Below are positions 14,921-27,295 of a DNA stretch of 60,185 nt, piece after piece; the stretch's first letter is position 1; each line of letters starts with the position of its first letter. The DNA comes from Holtermannia corniformis (lineage: Eukaryota > Basidiomycota > Tremellomycetes > Holtermanniales). The stretch lies in the NCBI GenBank assembly GCA_001599935.1, contig BCIJ01000013.1:59723-119907 (forward strand). Direction: 5' to 3'. A program made the translations under genes and the position numbers. The notes under the pieces are model-generated. The model made no database searches, was not told where the DNA came from, and saw nothing but the letters and a program-made list of their open reading frames with translations.

Positions 14921-16711
14921 CTACGATTCCGTCTTGACCGCTTCAGCCTGCGGTTCCGTCTTGACTGCTGGCTCGGGCGCGTGTGAGTCTTCGAGCTGAT
15001 CAATGTTGCGTGCTATCAGCGACGCACTGCGCGGTGTGCGCTTGGCTCGTGGTGCTTCATCAAGCTTGGATGCGGCGCGCTTGAGCCTGCCCCGAGTGAC
15101 GACGCCTCCACCTTCTTCGCTCTCCAAGTCGAAATCACGACCCTCATACTCTGAGCCGACGTCCGAGTCGCGCGAGTCGGTCGTATCCGTGTCGGGCGAA
15201 GAGTACCCATCCGTCGGTCCCTCCAACAGCTTGACACGGCGCTTGGCCTCGGCGATCGCTTGACGGATATCCTCCTGGATCATATCCTTTTGCTTGCTCT
15301 GTCGTCGACCATCGAGGCACGCGCTGATCGCAGCGCCAGCAACCTTTTTCTTATCAATGTCCTCCTTGTGCGGGTGACGACCGCTGAATGACTTGCGGCC
15401 GACCATGCGCGACAGCCGGTTAGATATCGGCCCAACGTGAGCTTTGACAATGTTGTTCAGGAACGTGATCGGCTGCGGCTCGGTCATGATCTCTGGTAGC
15501 GGCGGGAGCTTGCTTTCGTCGAGACGCGGGCGGTGGTGGATCAGACCGGGCACAAAGTCATCAGGACCACAGTTCGGGTGGCGTCGCTCGATATGGTCCA
15601 TGAGCGCTTGAAAGTCGCTTCCTTCGAATAGGCAGTCTACGGAGATTAACCACGGCTTGGACAAAGGATCACACTGACTGAAAGGACAGCGCGCCGAGAA
15701 CGGCTTCATATGCGGCACCAACGCGTGCTTGTAGATATCCTGCACGTTGGCAGCGCGCAGGTTGCAGCCCTCCCACTTGCAGCAGGGCGCTGGACTGTCG
15801 GGACCGTTTGGCGCGAGATGCGCATGCCACAGGTGCTGCGAGTGTCAGTGAGTTCACGGCAAGGCCTACCCACCTTTTCCAGCTTGCTCCAGCAGTCGAG
15901 TACGGCGTGACAGTCGTCCCAAAGACACCGAGTGGGTCTGTGCTGTCAGCCAGGTTGTCGTACCTTGGCAAACTCACCTATACATAATGTAACACTGGAG
16001 TTGTATTCTCCGTCGCTTTTTCTCGTTGCCAGGAGCAGGCGCTGTACTCTGACGCCTGTCCTCAACCGGGACTTCACGCATCTCTCGCACGGGCTCGTGT
16101 ACCGGCTGACTGGGGATCGGCGGCGGAAGATGCCGCTGCCCCGCTTCGTACATTGGCGGCTGGCGTTGCATTGGCGCCCTGCGCCGGTCGTCTTCGAGCA
16201 TCCGGGGCGGCCCAGGAGGCGGCCGACGCTCCGGATACGGTGCATAGCGCGGACCCATGGCCGAAGGAGGTGGTCTTCTTACCGGTTCACGTTCATACGG
16301 CTCATGCTCATACGCGTAGCTCGGGAGACTGGCTCGGCGGTCATACGCGTCGTTCCACGCGGCCGCTACCCGTGGGTTCGGCGGCGGTCGTGCAGGCGGT
16401 GGAGGCGCCTTCCAGTCACCACGAAAGGACTGACGCGGCGTCGGAGGTCTTGATCGAGAGTGAGGAGGATACATATGTTCATGGGGTGAAGCAGCGGGTG
16501 GCTGTCTCCGCATCAAGTAATCAGACTGCGATCCATCTATTCCACGTCAATACGAGATCATCTTGCCACTCGACATACAAGATGGCATCGGTCGAGCGGG
16601 AGGCGGGCTGCGATACGCCGGCCGGGCGTGAGCCGGAGCGTAATCGTCTTGGCGGTAATCGGCCGGCGGGTACCTTGGCCCCAGTGGTGCGCCTCGGTCC
16701 ATGTATGACAT
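14921..16711 (-). CDS. C2H2 zinc-finger protein with long disordered flanks
   Basis: Probable nuclear DNA-binding protein. The likely start at 16711 gives MSYMDRGAPLGPRYPP; an in-frame Met at 16744 is an alternative. The first about 200 residues are Pro/Arg/Tyr-rich and disordered. The centre has CLWDDC...HLWHAH (fingers split by an intron near 15835-15872), then CCKWEGC...YKHALVPHMK, then a less regular Cys/His group ending in HIERRH. The C-terminal part is charged and ends KTEPQAEAVKTES. CxWxxC fingers with HxxxH resemble the GLI/ZIC type and fungal regulators, but I cannot assign an orthologue. The intron joining the first two exons lies near 16520-16570. Confidence 0.7.
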
Positions 16712-17192
16712 TGCAAGCGCTGTGGGCGTCAAGACTCGAAGCAAGGCGCTTCGCGGTCAAGTCATATACACGGTGCGGTACGAAGGCTGACGGAGTTTGC
16801 GACAAAGGAATCGAGCTGTAGAAACAGCGCCCACTCGGCCCTTTGTAGGAGAAAGGGAACGACCACAAAGGACAGCCCGTGCGTGTACCGATCGTCAAGG
16901 GCTGAATCCCTTGTGGACTGCCGAGCGCACAGGCCTCGCTGCCAATCAGGAGAGGGTGACAAGGTCAGCGACTCACCATGCGGACCGAGGTTACCAATCG
17001 GCGCCGTCGCGGTCGCAATCTGCACTCGCAACGTGATCAGTTGCAGCGATAGTACTTGCTTGCATTTAGCTCGGCGCGTCTGTCTCCTTTCGCGGTGGGT
17101 GAACGGCCCTGAAAGGATGACCGGTCAGTCAGCGGGTTGCGTCCGGCAATTTGACAGTCGTCAGTGGAGCGTGTACCCGAGTATGAGATGCA
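16712..17192. other. Intergenic stretch upstream of the zinc-finger gene
   Basis: About 480 bp between the zinc-finger gene start and the BMS1 stop. It should contain the zinc-finger gene promoter and the BMS1 terminator. No believable additional coding region was seen. Confidence 0.5.
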
Positions 17193-20100
17193 TCAAGCCT
17201 CTCGCTTGCGTTTGCCGCCGCGACCGCCCTGACTCTCGGCCGCACGCTTGGTCTTGATGCTGGCCGTCTTGAGACGCTCCTTGCGCTCCTCCTTGCGCTT
17301 GTCGAGCTTGCGTTCGTCGACCTTTTCTTGCTTCTTGTGGTGCTCTGCCACTCGCTCATGTTGCTTTTCCTTGCGCCGGGCCACCTTGTCCTTGCGAAGT
17401 GCTTGAATCTGTTGGAGTAGGGCGACAGCCTTTTTCTCCTCGGGTTCCATGACGACGGCTCGCTTCTGGAGGTAGGTCGGTTTGGTCTGCGCCGTCATGG
17501 TCTTGCTTTTGGACGCATAAGGGAGGGCGGCTTGGAGCTTGCGAGGCACCTTGAGCGTGTTGAAGCGGCGAGTCGTGCGCTCAATGGGCTGCGAGTGTGA
17601 GCGGCTGGAAAGGACGACTGTATACTAACCTTGTAGGCCGAATTGATGTCGAGAGGGGTGTTCAACCCTTCATCCCGACGGATCTCGCCCGTCAACCGCA
17701 TCCCTTTCCACGCAACCTTGTCTGACAGTAGCAGCGAGGTCACTGGGTTGTACAGCTTGCGCGGCTCGACCGAGTACCACGCGCGAAGGAAGACAATGTC
17801 TACGAGATCAGCCTGGACCAAGTCCAAAACTGCGCGACATACCACTCATGAGTATCTTGTCTTCAAACGTCGCACGGAACGCGCCATCCGGCTTGCTGAG
17901 CGCCTTCTTGACCTGGCCTCGGATCCCGGAAACGGTGCGAATGTTTGCGCCTTCGAATTTGGCCACCTCGAGCGCCGAGTTGAACATGTCCTTGATGAAC
18001 GCCGTGTTCTTGAAGATCTTGTACGGGACACCGGTCAGCTTGAGCTTTTTTACAATCTTTGTCGAGCGGTCGACGTCGAGCACGACCCCGGTCGCCGAGA
18101 TACGGAACGCAGGAGTATCCCCGGACAACGAGTTGAAAGCGCAAAAGCCCGTGTTCGGGAGCGAGAGCGGGCCGTAAAACGTGGCAAAGCAGTGCATGTG
18201 CTCGGGCGTGTATTTGAGCAGTCGATTCCGGATGCTGTGGTCGTCGAGCGAATAGATTGGGATCGACTGGAACCGGCGCCAGCCGAGGGAGAAGATGAGC
18301 GGGTTGTTGGTCTTCAGCGTGCGAGTGTGCCATCGGTGACGCTTGATGCGGACCGTGAGGTAGCCAAAGCGCTCTTCAGCCGCGAGCAGACCGCCAACAA
18401 TGATGGGATACGACGGGTCAAAGTGTTCGACCAGCTCGCACGGGATGTCCGTGAGCTCGAGACGAACATAGGAACCGGATCGATAACCCTCAATCTGGGC
18501 GCGAGCATCGGCGTCCAAGCCGGCGAATTCCGCTTCGTTAAGCTGCCTTTGCTGGGCCATGATCGCCTTTTGCTCGTCGTAGAAATCGAGCTTTTCACCC
18601 TCGTCGTCGTCATCGTACTGCTCGTTGAACTTGAGCTTGAGCGCCTCCTTTTTCGCTGCGAGGGCAGCTGCGCGCGCCGCTTCGTGGTCGACTGCTTGAG
18701 CCGGCTTGACGCCGACATATGGCACGGCGTCGTCGCCTGCTTCGAGATCTTCGAAGTCGCCCCCCTCTTCCTCGTACGCCTCGCCGTCCTCGCCGCCGAT
18801 CGGGCCGGAGATGAAACAACCTCGCAGGCTCTCGAGCATGTCCTCTTCGGCCCATTTCGCCTCTAGCGCAACAGGGTCAGTATACGCCTTGACATGGTCG
18901 CCATCGCCGTCGCCAGCGGCCATCACAGTCTGCTGCGCGACGCGGAAGAAGGCATCCTCGTCCTCGCCGCGGGCCATGCGCGAGCTCTCGGCGTCTTCGG
19001 ACGACGGTTTCGTCTTGCCCGCTGCAATCTCCTCGGGCGAGAGCTGGCTACCATAGATCAACGACATGAGATCACGTCGACGGCCTTGCAGGTTTGCAAA
19101 GTTTTCCGCCGCGCGGACAGCTAGGTTTTGTTTCCAGCGCGGCACGTCGTCGTCTGAGCCGTCGACGGAATAATCGTCGCCGTCGGCGAGGTCGAGGCGG
19201 TGGCCCGGCTGTTCGAACCCGGCGACGAGATCGAGGTCGTTGTCTGACTCGGAGTCGGCGTAGGCGATATCGCCCGCTGGTTCGTCGTCCTCGTCTGCGT
19301 GAGTGAACGCAGGCTCGTCATCGTCTTCGTTAGACATATCGGAGCGATCGTCTTCGGCGTCGGAATCGAGCTCGTACGCTTCGTCGTCTGCGTGGCCAAG
19401 CATCGGCCCGCCAGAGCGTGGCTCTGCGCGCCGACGCTCCCGCTGCTGAACCTGCAGTGGCGCAGACGACGACCCGAGCAGCTTGATGTCTGAATTCGCG
19501 ATCCGATCGGCCAGCGTCTCTTGAGCGTCTTGCAAGCCCATGACCATGCGTTCGCCCTCGCCTTGCGGTTGGTCTGTGCTGTCAGCCGAGCTCGTACCCT
19601 CCAGCAGACCCACCCTCGCCCTCTTCGCCATCCTGCTTGCGCGTAAAGCTGCCAAGGACGTTGACATACACGGCATCCTTGTCAAACATGACACCGCCGA
19701 CATCACTCATCGGCGCATGCACGAGTTTGTTCTTTTCGCCCATCTTGCGCCTGCGCTCGCTCTCTAGCGTTGGGAGCGGGCACGGGTCGGCCAGGCGCTC
19801 GACGTTGACGACTTGGAGATCGCCCGCGCCGGGGATATGCACTTTGGCGTTGCGCGCGGGCAAGTTTGGACCGCGGAGGTAGCCGTACAGAGTGATTGTG
19901 CGGTCGACTTTCGGGTTCTGCCGGACGGCCTCTCGGGGTGTGAGATCGGTCAACCGATCGGCAAGCAGGTACGGGTGCTGGTTGCGGAACACGAGCGGTC
20001 GAAACTTCATGACGCTGATGAACCGACTGAGCAGGTTGATCTCGGTGTCTGGGTAGCGGCCGTTGAGGACGCCCGAGAGGTGAAAGAGCTTTGCGCCTTG

Positions 20101-20970
20101 GTAGATTTCGGTCCAGAACCGATGCTTGAGCTGTTTCTTGGTGTCCTTGAGCGTTGCTTGTTTCTTGATCAGGTCAAGGTGGGTCAAGAGCCCGATCACT
20201 TTGGGGAACCCGTGCGCTTGCAGGATGTTGAGGAATTCGAATGTTTCCTATACGCGTGAGCGAGTCGTATGAGCACCAGGGGGTAGATACCATTTCAAAC
20301 CCAAAACTGCCGTCGATCATGAGCAGGACCAGATCCGCAACCTTGCCGATATCAATCATGGCGTTGAGGTCGTTGTTGCACTCGATGAATGTGAGCCTGC
20401 GCGTTTTGCCTGTGATGATCAGTAACAGGCGAGTGGAATCAAGAACGCCAACGGACCGCTGACGCAGGTGACGGGACCGCGGATGTCGTTGAGGTTGTGC
20501 TTTGTGAACCGCTTGATGAGAGATTTCATCAAGGTTGTCTTGCCGACCTGGGCGCGTCAGCAGGTAGTTGACGCACGGCGCGCCAGCTGCTCGCTCAAGC
20601 AGCAGCGCTCGATACTCACTCCCGGCGGCCCAACGATGGCAACAATGACCGGCGGTGGCGGCAAAGCGCCCTCGTCCATGCCTTTGCCCTTTGCCGTCGT
20701 CACCTTTCTCTCTTCCGGGTTCCGGTTCACGAGCGGGACATGTAGCCGCTTTTGGTCCTTTTCAGCCGCCCGGCGTGCTTGAAGGTTGGCATTGCGGAAC
20801 GAGGTTGATGTGAATGCCTGCGGGGATCAGTTCATAACTTGGTGAAGTACAAGACGGACCTTGTGGTTGAAGCTCTGACCGCCGGACCGGTCGATCCCCT
20901 TTGCTTTGTCTTTCTTCTCTGCCTTGTTCCCTGCGGATGCTGGCCTGTGAGCTCGGTGAGGAGCCTCCAT
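17193..20970 (-). CDS. BMS1: Ribosome biogenesis GTPase Bms1
   Basis: GTPase of the nucleolar small-subunit processome, working with Rcl1 in 18S rRNA maturation. The ATG at 20970 gives [20 protein letters not shown]. The G domain follows: IVAIVGPPG, then after an intron [36 protein letters not shown] and [17 protein letters not shown]. Next come [39 protein letters not shown] and the AARP2CN segment [18 protein letters not shown] long acidic linker (19.4-19.0 kb) leads to the C-terminal domain shared with Tsr1 ([44 protein letters not shown]). The tail is a Lys/Arg-rich nucleolar-type extension ending [11 protein letters not shown]. Estimated length of about 1160 residues matches the family. 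Confidence 0.95.
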
Positions 20971-21549
20971 CCTGAGCAGACGGGATGATCGAGAGGATTA
21001 TCGATACGCTACAACTCGCAACAAGAATCTCAACTTTGTTATCAAACAGCGATCGCATTACGTATCGTGTGGGCTCAGACACATGTCATTATGTCGAGTT
21101 CTTCAATACCACGGTAGTGCAGGATCCCGTGGTGGGTTCGACTCGCCTTGGACACTGCTGGACAGGCCCTGCTGACTGTACATCATCAGATCAGTGAGCG
21201 CGAGCAGCGTCGTGTTACAACTTGCTTCCTCGGATGTCACGTCCAGCGGCGGGCCTAATTGGTGGAGACCTCATATAGCAGTGCGACAACCTGTTTAGTC
21301 GCGCGCCGCGTGCCTATCGAGTCCGACCAAGGGAACCGTCTCCATCATGCATCCCTGCGTGTCTGTCGCTCCGAGCTGTGCGAGTCTACTCTTTGATCGA
21401 GTAGCAACCGTATGCATGCAGTGGAATGACTCTCAGTGTGCTGGTCGACCGGTTGCAGCGCCGTTCATAGTGGCAGTGTCGACGACGGTAACCCCCTTTG
21501 CTCGCTTTCCTCCTGCGCTATATAGTCGACTCGAGCGGGGGATCGCACC
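20971..21549. other. Divergent promoter region between BMS1 and the bromodomain gene
   Basis: A 579-bp gap between two divergently transcribed genes, so it should carry both promoters. A TATA-like TATATAG lies at about 21521-21527, some 25 bp before the plus-strand ATG. No coding region was recognised. Confidence 0.45.
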
Positions 21550-23945
21550 ATGCCAGCCTCGGCATCGTCTGCATCCTCATCAGCATCAGACGATGATGTT
21601 CCAGAACGTCCACCGCCAAAGCAGGTCATCAAGCTCAGACTCAACTTTGCCAATGCGAGCCCGGCACCCGCGCCAGCACCGACTTTGACACCAAAGATCA
21701 AGCTGAAGCGCCCGGCAGGCTACGACTCGTCGGTAGCAGGTCCATCTACGCCGACGCCGGGCGCAGGACCGTCAGTGCCCAAAGTCAGTATCAGGCTGCC
21801 GGCCTCGGCGTTGTCGACAAAGACGCACACGCCAAAGAGCAAGTCGAAAGCAAAGGCAAAGCCAATCACGACTGCGGCCAGCGACGATATCAAGGGCAAA
21901 GGCAAGGCCAAGGCCGTCGTTGTGCTCCCACCACCTCTCTCGGCTGCACCAGTCGAGCCAGCACCAGCGCCATCGACCCCGCTCCCTCTTCACCCGACCC
22001 CAGCCGCGGCAACACCGACCGCACCGTCTGAAGGGACCGAGACACCGCTCGAACCGATCGATGGCGATGTCGGGACCCCAGCTTCGGCATCGATGCCAGA
22101 TGGCACGCCGCAGTTTCCGTACCAGCGGAAATACTGGGCGAGGACAAAGAAACCGCTGAGCGAGTGGGTCCGCAAGATTGTAGCCGAGATCAGGCGCAAG
22201 GATGAAGTGGGTGTGCTAGCGGTCGATTCGGTGCAACACTGACATCTCGGTAGTATGGACTATTCTATGAGCCTGGTTTGTGCCGTGCTCATGTTCGCTC
22301 GAGCATAGACTGACGCGCAACAGTCGACACGGTCGAGTATCCCGACTACCTCGGCAAGATTGGCGGCGCAGCCAACGCCATGGACACTTCGACGATGCTT
22401 TCCAAAGCCGATGCCGGGCTGTACAGGCACATGACGGATTTCACGACCGACCTCGACAAGATGATCACGGCCGCTCAGACGTTCAACCCGGAACACTCGG
22501 TCCCGTATGTCGCCGCTGCAAAGGTGCTCGCGCACGCTCAGAGGCATATCGAGCGTGCGACCCCGCTCGTCCGCACTCCTAGTCCGACGCCCGAGCCCGA
22601 GCTCGACGCCCCGGTTGAACGGGGTCACTCGACCCGTGCGGGATCAGTCTTGTCCCAGCCTGGTGGCTCGCAGCGCGGGCTGACGGCCGGGATCGAAGAT
22701 GGTCCGAGCATGAGCGCAGCGCAACAGGTCCCACCAACGCACTATATCCCCGAAGAGATGCTCTCGTTCCCTCCTGGTTCAGCGCAAGCCGCCGCCGTAG
22801 GCTGGCACCTGACCGGCGGCAAGGTCGTGCGTTCCCGACGGCAGGCTCGGGCACGGGAGAGATGGGTCGGCAAGTGGCGCGAGTGGGCGTTGGATGGTTC
22901 GCGCGACTTGGGCGAACAGGACGATGCGCTGCAATTGTTGCGCGAGGTTCAGCGCGCCTCGATCCCACCGTATACCGATGGCGTCCAAGTCATCGACTGG
23001 CCGCAGGTGGCCCGGAACGGAGGCTGGGACGCGTACCAACCCGAACCACCGGGCGGCTCAACCGGCCAACCGCCGCTCCCAGGCTCAGTCCCGCCCCCGC
23101 CTCCACCTCTGCCGAAACGCAAACTCGAGCATACCGATTTCGGCGCCTACCCGTCGCTAGCGGACAAGCTCGCGATCCCGGGCTCCCAGCGACCGTTCCA
23201 TGAGTCTGACCACGCGGTCGCGACCGACGCTCAGCTGCTCCCGGCTCTGAGCAAGCATTTGCGACCGGAACCGGCGACCGAGCCGAAACGGTATTCGATC
23301 TATGACGATGCGCGCGCGCCCGACGCAAAGCACTGGTTGGCGCGCGTCTGTGCCGGCGGGATCAAGGGGGAAGCATATCTCCGCAGTATCGACGGCTTTG
23401 TCAAGGGTGCAGCGGACAGTGTCAAGGACAAGGGATCGGGACTCGGCGTACCGCTCGAGGAATACGTCAAGACGCGCTGGCGTGACGGCTGGATCGACGC
23501 TGGCCCACGCAGACTCGTCAATGACACGCTGCGAGCGCTGCGCCACGGCCCGCCCTCACTGGCGACAGTCGACGACATGGCCCTCGGGCCGATTGTGGAA
23601 AACCTACCGTCCCTGCTCGCGCTCCGCAAGATCGCCTACCCGCCTCCAGGTCTCGAGATTGCCGCCCTCCTCCGCGCGCCGTCCGATTTCGAGCACGTCG
23701 GCGTCGGCGCAAAACAAGGTATCCCGAACGGGTTGAACCACGTCGCGGCAGAGATCCAGCGGCTGGGGAAACGCCCGCGCCGCGACTCTAGCGCGGCGGG
23801 TAAAGAAGACGAGGCGCTGCTGAAGCTCCGGCTGGAGATTTTGGGTTTGTGCAAGTTTTACCCGTTGGCCGCGTTGAGGAAGATGAGTCGTGCAGACGCA
23901 GAGCGCTTGCTGCCTCCGAATGTGAGGATGTTGATGAGTCGGTAG
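21550..23945 (+). CDS. Bromodomain-containing nuclear protein
   Basis: Three exons: 21550-22206, a 22-nt microexon at 22254-22275, and 22324-23945 with the TAG stop at 23943. The N-terminal 180 residues are Ser/Pro/Ala-rich with short Lys-rich patches (PKIKLKRPAG, KGKGKAK). The bromodomain spans the microexon: YGLFYEP, VEYPDYLGKIGG, MDTSTMLSKADAGLY, DLDKMITAAQTFNPEHS and AKVLAHAQRHIE. The canonical BC-loop Asn is part of a FNPEHS variant, so acetyl-lysine binding may be altered. The rest (WHLTGGKVVRSRRQARARERW, FGAYPSLADKLA, AYLRSIDGFVKGAADSVKD) is conserved-looking but unrecognised. It may be a chromatin-complex subunit, for example of SAGA, RSC or TFIID; which one is not visible. Confidence 0.72.
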
Positions 23946-24143
23946 GGCGACGATGATGCATGGCGATGTGACTAGCACGGGCGGTTGCTAGCGGTGTGCT
24001 AGGAGTTCTCGTAGTTGTCTGCGGGGACAAGCACTATGGGATCCCAACATTGTGTTGCTCTCCACCTCTGTTGGTCCACTCGTTCAGCCTCTCGCAACCG
24101 AGTAAACCATTCCAGCTGATCCATAGAGCACATTGTACGCGGC

Positions 24144-26164
24144 ATGACCCGCCGCTCACCATTCTACATCGCTCTCGCCGTCCGGTCTCTCAGCCTACTT
24201 TCCCAGACCTACTTCCAGCCAGACGAGTTCTTCCAAGCGCTCGAGCCTGCCCACTGGCTCGTGTATGGCTCCGGCTACCTCTCCTGGGAATGGCGCGATC
24301 TGCCGGTCGTCGCGGGACATGAGATCAGTTGGCTGCAGGGCGGAAGGATGCGAGCGTGGGCTTGGCCATTGGTGTTTGCTGGGCCTTATTGGGTCCTGCA
24401 ACGGCTCGGGCTGGATGATACGCGGCTGCTGGTGGGTTACCGCCGAGTACGGTGGGGACCGAGACTGATAGCTTAGATCCTCGTCCCTCGCGTGATCAGC
24501 GTCATCATGGCCGCAATGACAGACTACTACACTTATCTGCTCGCTTCCAAGACGCTGGGCCACGGTGCTGCACCTGCTACGGTAGGTTCTGTACGCTGAG
24601 ATGTGTCACTCGGCTGACATTGACAGCTCTTCCTTTCCCTCACATCGCTGTTCAACGCCCACGCCCTGCCGCGAGCAGCGGGTACTAGTGTTGAGACGCT
24701 CTTGACCGTCATGGGCCTGTACTACTGGCCCTTACCACCGGCCTTGCTCCCACCCAAGTCGAAATCATCAGCTACGCCAGACGGGAGAGTGAACGAACCG
24801 TCGAAGCCCAATCCGCAGGTCGACGCTGGGCATCAGATCTCCCCGCAGGCCGCATCGATCGACATTACGCGCTTTGACGATGATATCCCAGGCGCATGGC
24901 AGCCAGTGTACGTCTCAACGCGTCGCATGGCGGCTGATAAAAACACAGGCATCATGACAACCTAGCATTGTCGTTGGCGCTCTCGGCAATCGCGTTCTGT
25001 CTGCGCCCGACGAATGTCATCTTGTGGTCATACCTCGGCCTCGAGCTGCTTTACCGACGGGTCAGATCACGAACGCCGTTTGCTGCTGTGTATGAAGCTT
25101 TCAAGCTTGGCTCTGTCGTTGCGCTCGTTGGGTGCGTCGATGTCAGCTGAGCGGGATGCTGACCTGTTCAGGGCTACTGTGATACTGGCGTCGACTGCAG
25201 TCGACTACACCGTCACCGGCCGGATCCTCATCCCGCCCCTCACATTCCTATACCAAAACCTATACCTCTCCATCTCGACCTTTTACGGCGCCACTTCACC
25301 GCTATACCACCTGATCCAAACGCTGCCCATCCTTCTCACAACCTCGTACCTCTTCGCTCATCAAGGTCTCTACAAAGCGCTAGTCCCATCCAGCACCAGC
25401 CCTCCCCCACCCGCCCTCACGACCCTCGCACAAGCCTTGGTCTGGACTATCGCAGGTTGGTCTCTCCTCCCGCACGCCGAATGGCGCTTCCTCCACCCTC
25501 TACTCCCCATCCTCCTCCTCTTCGCCGCATACCACCTCGTCTCAACCTTCACCACCGTCCCATCCGGTGCGTTAGCCTGCCCGCGTACAGCCGCACGCTG
25601 CTATATCCGGATCAACCGTCGTCCATTCTGGTGCCTTCTCTTGGCGCCAATCGTGCCCGCAATCTACCTCGGCGCCTTTCACGGCCGAGCTCAGGTTTCA
25701 GCTATCGAGTGGTTGCGCACGCAGAGGGATGTGACGGGGGTGGTCGAACTCATGCCGTGCCACTCGACGCCTTGGATGTCGCATCTGCACAATGGGGCGC
25801 TGGCTCAGCGATCGTGGTTCTTGACGTGCGAGCCGCCATTAGGGTATGTCTCTTCCTTCTCCTCTCATCTGGCAGCTCTCGACTGACGCCAGACAGGCCC
25901 GACAGCAATCACCACGTAACACAACAAGACGACTTTTACGCGTCACCCACGACGTTTATTACCGTCCATCTCCCAGCCAACGCCAACGCATCGCACCTCC
26001 TCATGTTCGGGGAGCTCCTGGACCGCCCAGGCGTCCACGACGCGGTGCGGCGCGCAGGCTATGCGCCAGTGTGGGCGGGTTGGAACGGGTTCGACGTGCT
26101 GCAGGATGAGGAGAAGCGTAGAGGCGGGGTACAGGTCTGGACTCGGGCACAGGTTGTACACTGA
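24144..26164 (+). CDS. GPI10: GPI mannosyltransferase 3 (PIG-B/Gpi10), GT22 family
   Basis: Adds the third mannose to the GPI-anchor precursor in the ER lumen, using dolichol-phosphate mannose. The ATG at 24144 opens a membrane helix and then QTYFQPDEFFQALEPAHWL, carrying the acidic HPDE-like catalytic loop of GT22 enzymes. WEWRDLPVVAGHEISWLQGG, multiple hydrophobic helices, AFCLRPTNVILWSYLGLELL, HAEWRFLHPLLPILLLFA and the family-typical MPCHSTPWMSHLH with FLTCEPPLG follow. The end has DDFYASPTTFI and VWAGWNGFDVLQ before the stop at 26162-26164. About five short introns interrupt it. The CHSTP...FLTCEP signature separates PIG-B from the related ALG9, ALG12 and SMP3 enzymes. Confidence 0.9.
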
Positions 26165-26355
26165 GCACATGTATACTACAATGTCAGAGGGATTCCGAGA
26201 GAACACGATCACTTTCAGTATTGTTGTGTCAGGGCTCACAACGACAGCACTATGTCATGTCGTCGCATGGCGTACATCCCACAGTAGGGTGATACAGTGT
26301 GCGATTTATGGATAGTCAGGCGAGAGGGAAGACGTACATACGAACGCGCACACCT

Positions 26356-27295
26356 CTACGTCACAGCCCGGTGACGATTGACGTCTACGAGTCCAAAGAG
26401 GCCGCGACGCTCGTCGAGGGCCACGGCGTGCCGGGTTGGCTTGGCGACAGCTTGCGGTTGCGCAGTCCGATCAAGTGGCTGACTGCGTGTCAGCTCTGCT
26501 GGCGTATAGTGCAAGGGCTCTACGCACAACAGACAAGTTCTTCCACGCGGCACCTCCGTGCTGGATGCCGCCTTGAGCTGCAGCTCCGTCACCGCGACGA
26601 CCCTATCAGATCCTCAGTCAAGGCATAGGAATAGACGTCAGCCACCGTGACAAACGTACCAGGACAAGCTGCCCTTGTACATAGCCTGGGCGCAGGATAC
26701 CGACCTGCTCATCCCACGTTAGCTCGTGATACGTTCTGGTTACCCGCACAGTGACACTTACGTGCTTGATCAAAGCGTTCAGCACCATGCCCTGGTAGGA
26801 CCTCCTGGAGAAACCCCAAACGTGGATAAGGTCGCCATGTCTGTCGAGGTCTCAGTGGTGAGCTGATCACTTGGAGCTACTGACTGGTATCTGTTCACGA
26901 GCCACTTGTAAGCACACATGATCCGATCGATCATTGTACTGAAGTAGCAGAGTCAGCCTCGTCTCTACGGTGCCATGAGGATTGCACGGACCTGTCACGA
27001 GCCATGTCCCACTTGCTGGCGACGGACTGGACCTTGGTCCGGGCTGCCTTGAGTGGGCTGGCAGCCGCATCGAGATGGCCAGTCCCGATGCTGTGCTTGG
27101 GCTAGTTACGTGCAGAGCGTAGCCCATTGACATCGCAGACATCAACGCCGGGCGCGTTGGTGTCTACCATGTTGTGCAGTCGGACGACGTTGGCGTGTCG
27201 TCCGACAGGTGGTTGCCCGTTCCGTTGAGCAGCACGAGCAGGTGCCGAGATGACCGGTCGACTGTCGCCCGTCGTGGTCGAGGGCCAGCACTCAT
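26356..27295 (-). pseudogene. DUF2235 (Tle1-like) hydrolase pseudogene, 3'-truncated
   Basis: Reading down from an ATG at 27295 gives MSAGPRPRRATVDRSSRH and then LLVLLNGTGNHLSDDT, the N-terminal DGT-like strand and loop of DUF2235. The frame must then shift (near 27193) to continue as NVVRLHNMVDTNAPG. Later pieces are HSIGTGHLD, KWDMARDSTMIDRIMCAYKW and HGDLIHVWGFSRRSYQGMVL (the GxSxG nucleophile elbow changed to GFSRR), followed by VGILRPG. After another frame disagreement near 26420 comes TRHAVALDERRGLFGL. The segment then stops; the usual HSDVGGG and LRWM region is missing. With two frame breaks and no C-terminus I call it a pseudogene. Of the four local copies it keeps the sequence nearest to the family consensus. 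Confidence 0.68.

Noticed and set aside
17643..18866. 407-codon plus-strand open frame antisense to BMS1
   Set aside because: It is a shadow of the strongly conserved BMS1 coding sequence; GC-rich codon use keeps the antisense frame open.
21110..21180. GTGGGTTCGACTCGCC resembling a tRNA T-arm
   Set aside because: The stem does not pair properly and no acceptor, D or anticodon arms could be placed around it.
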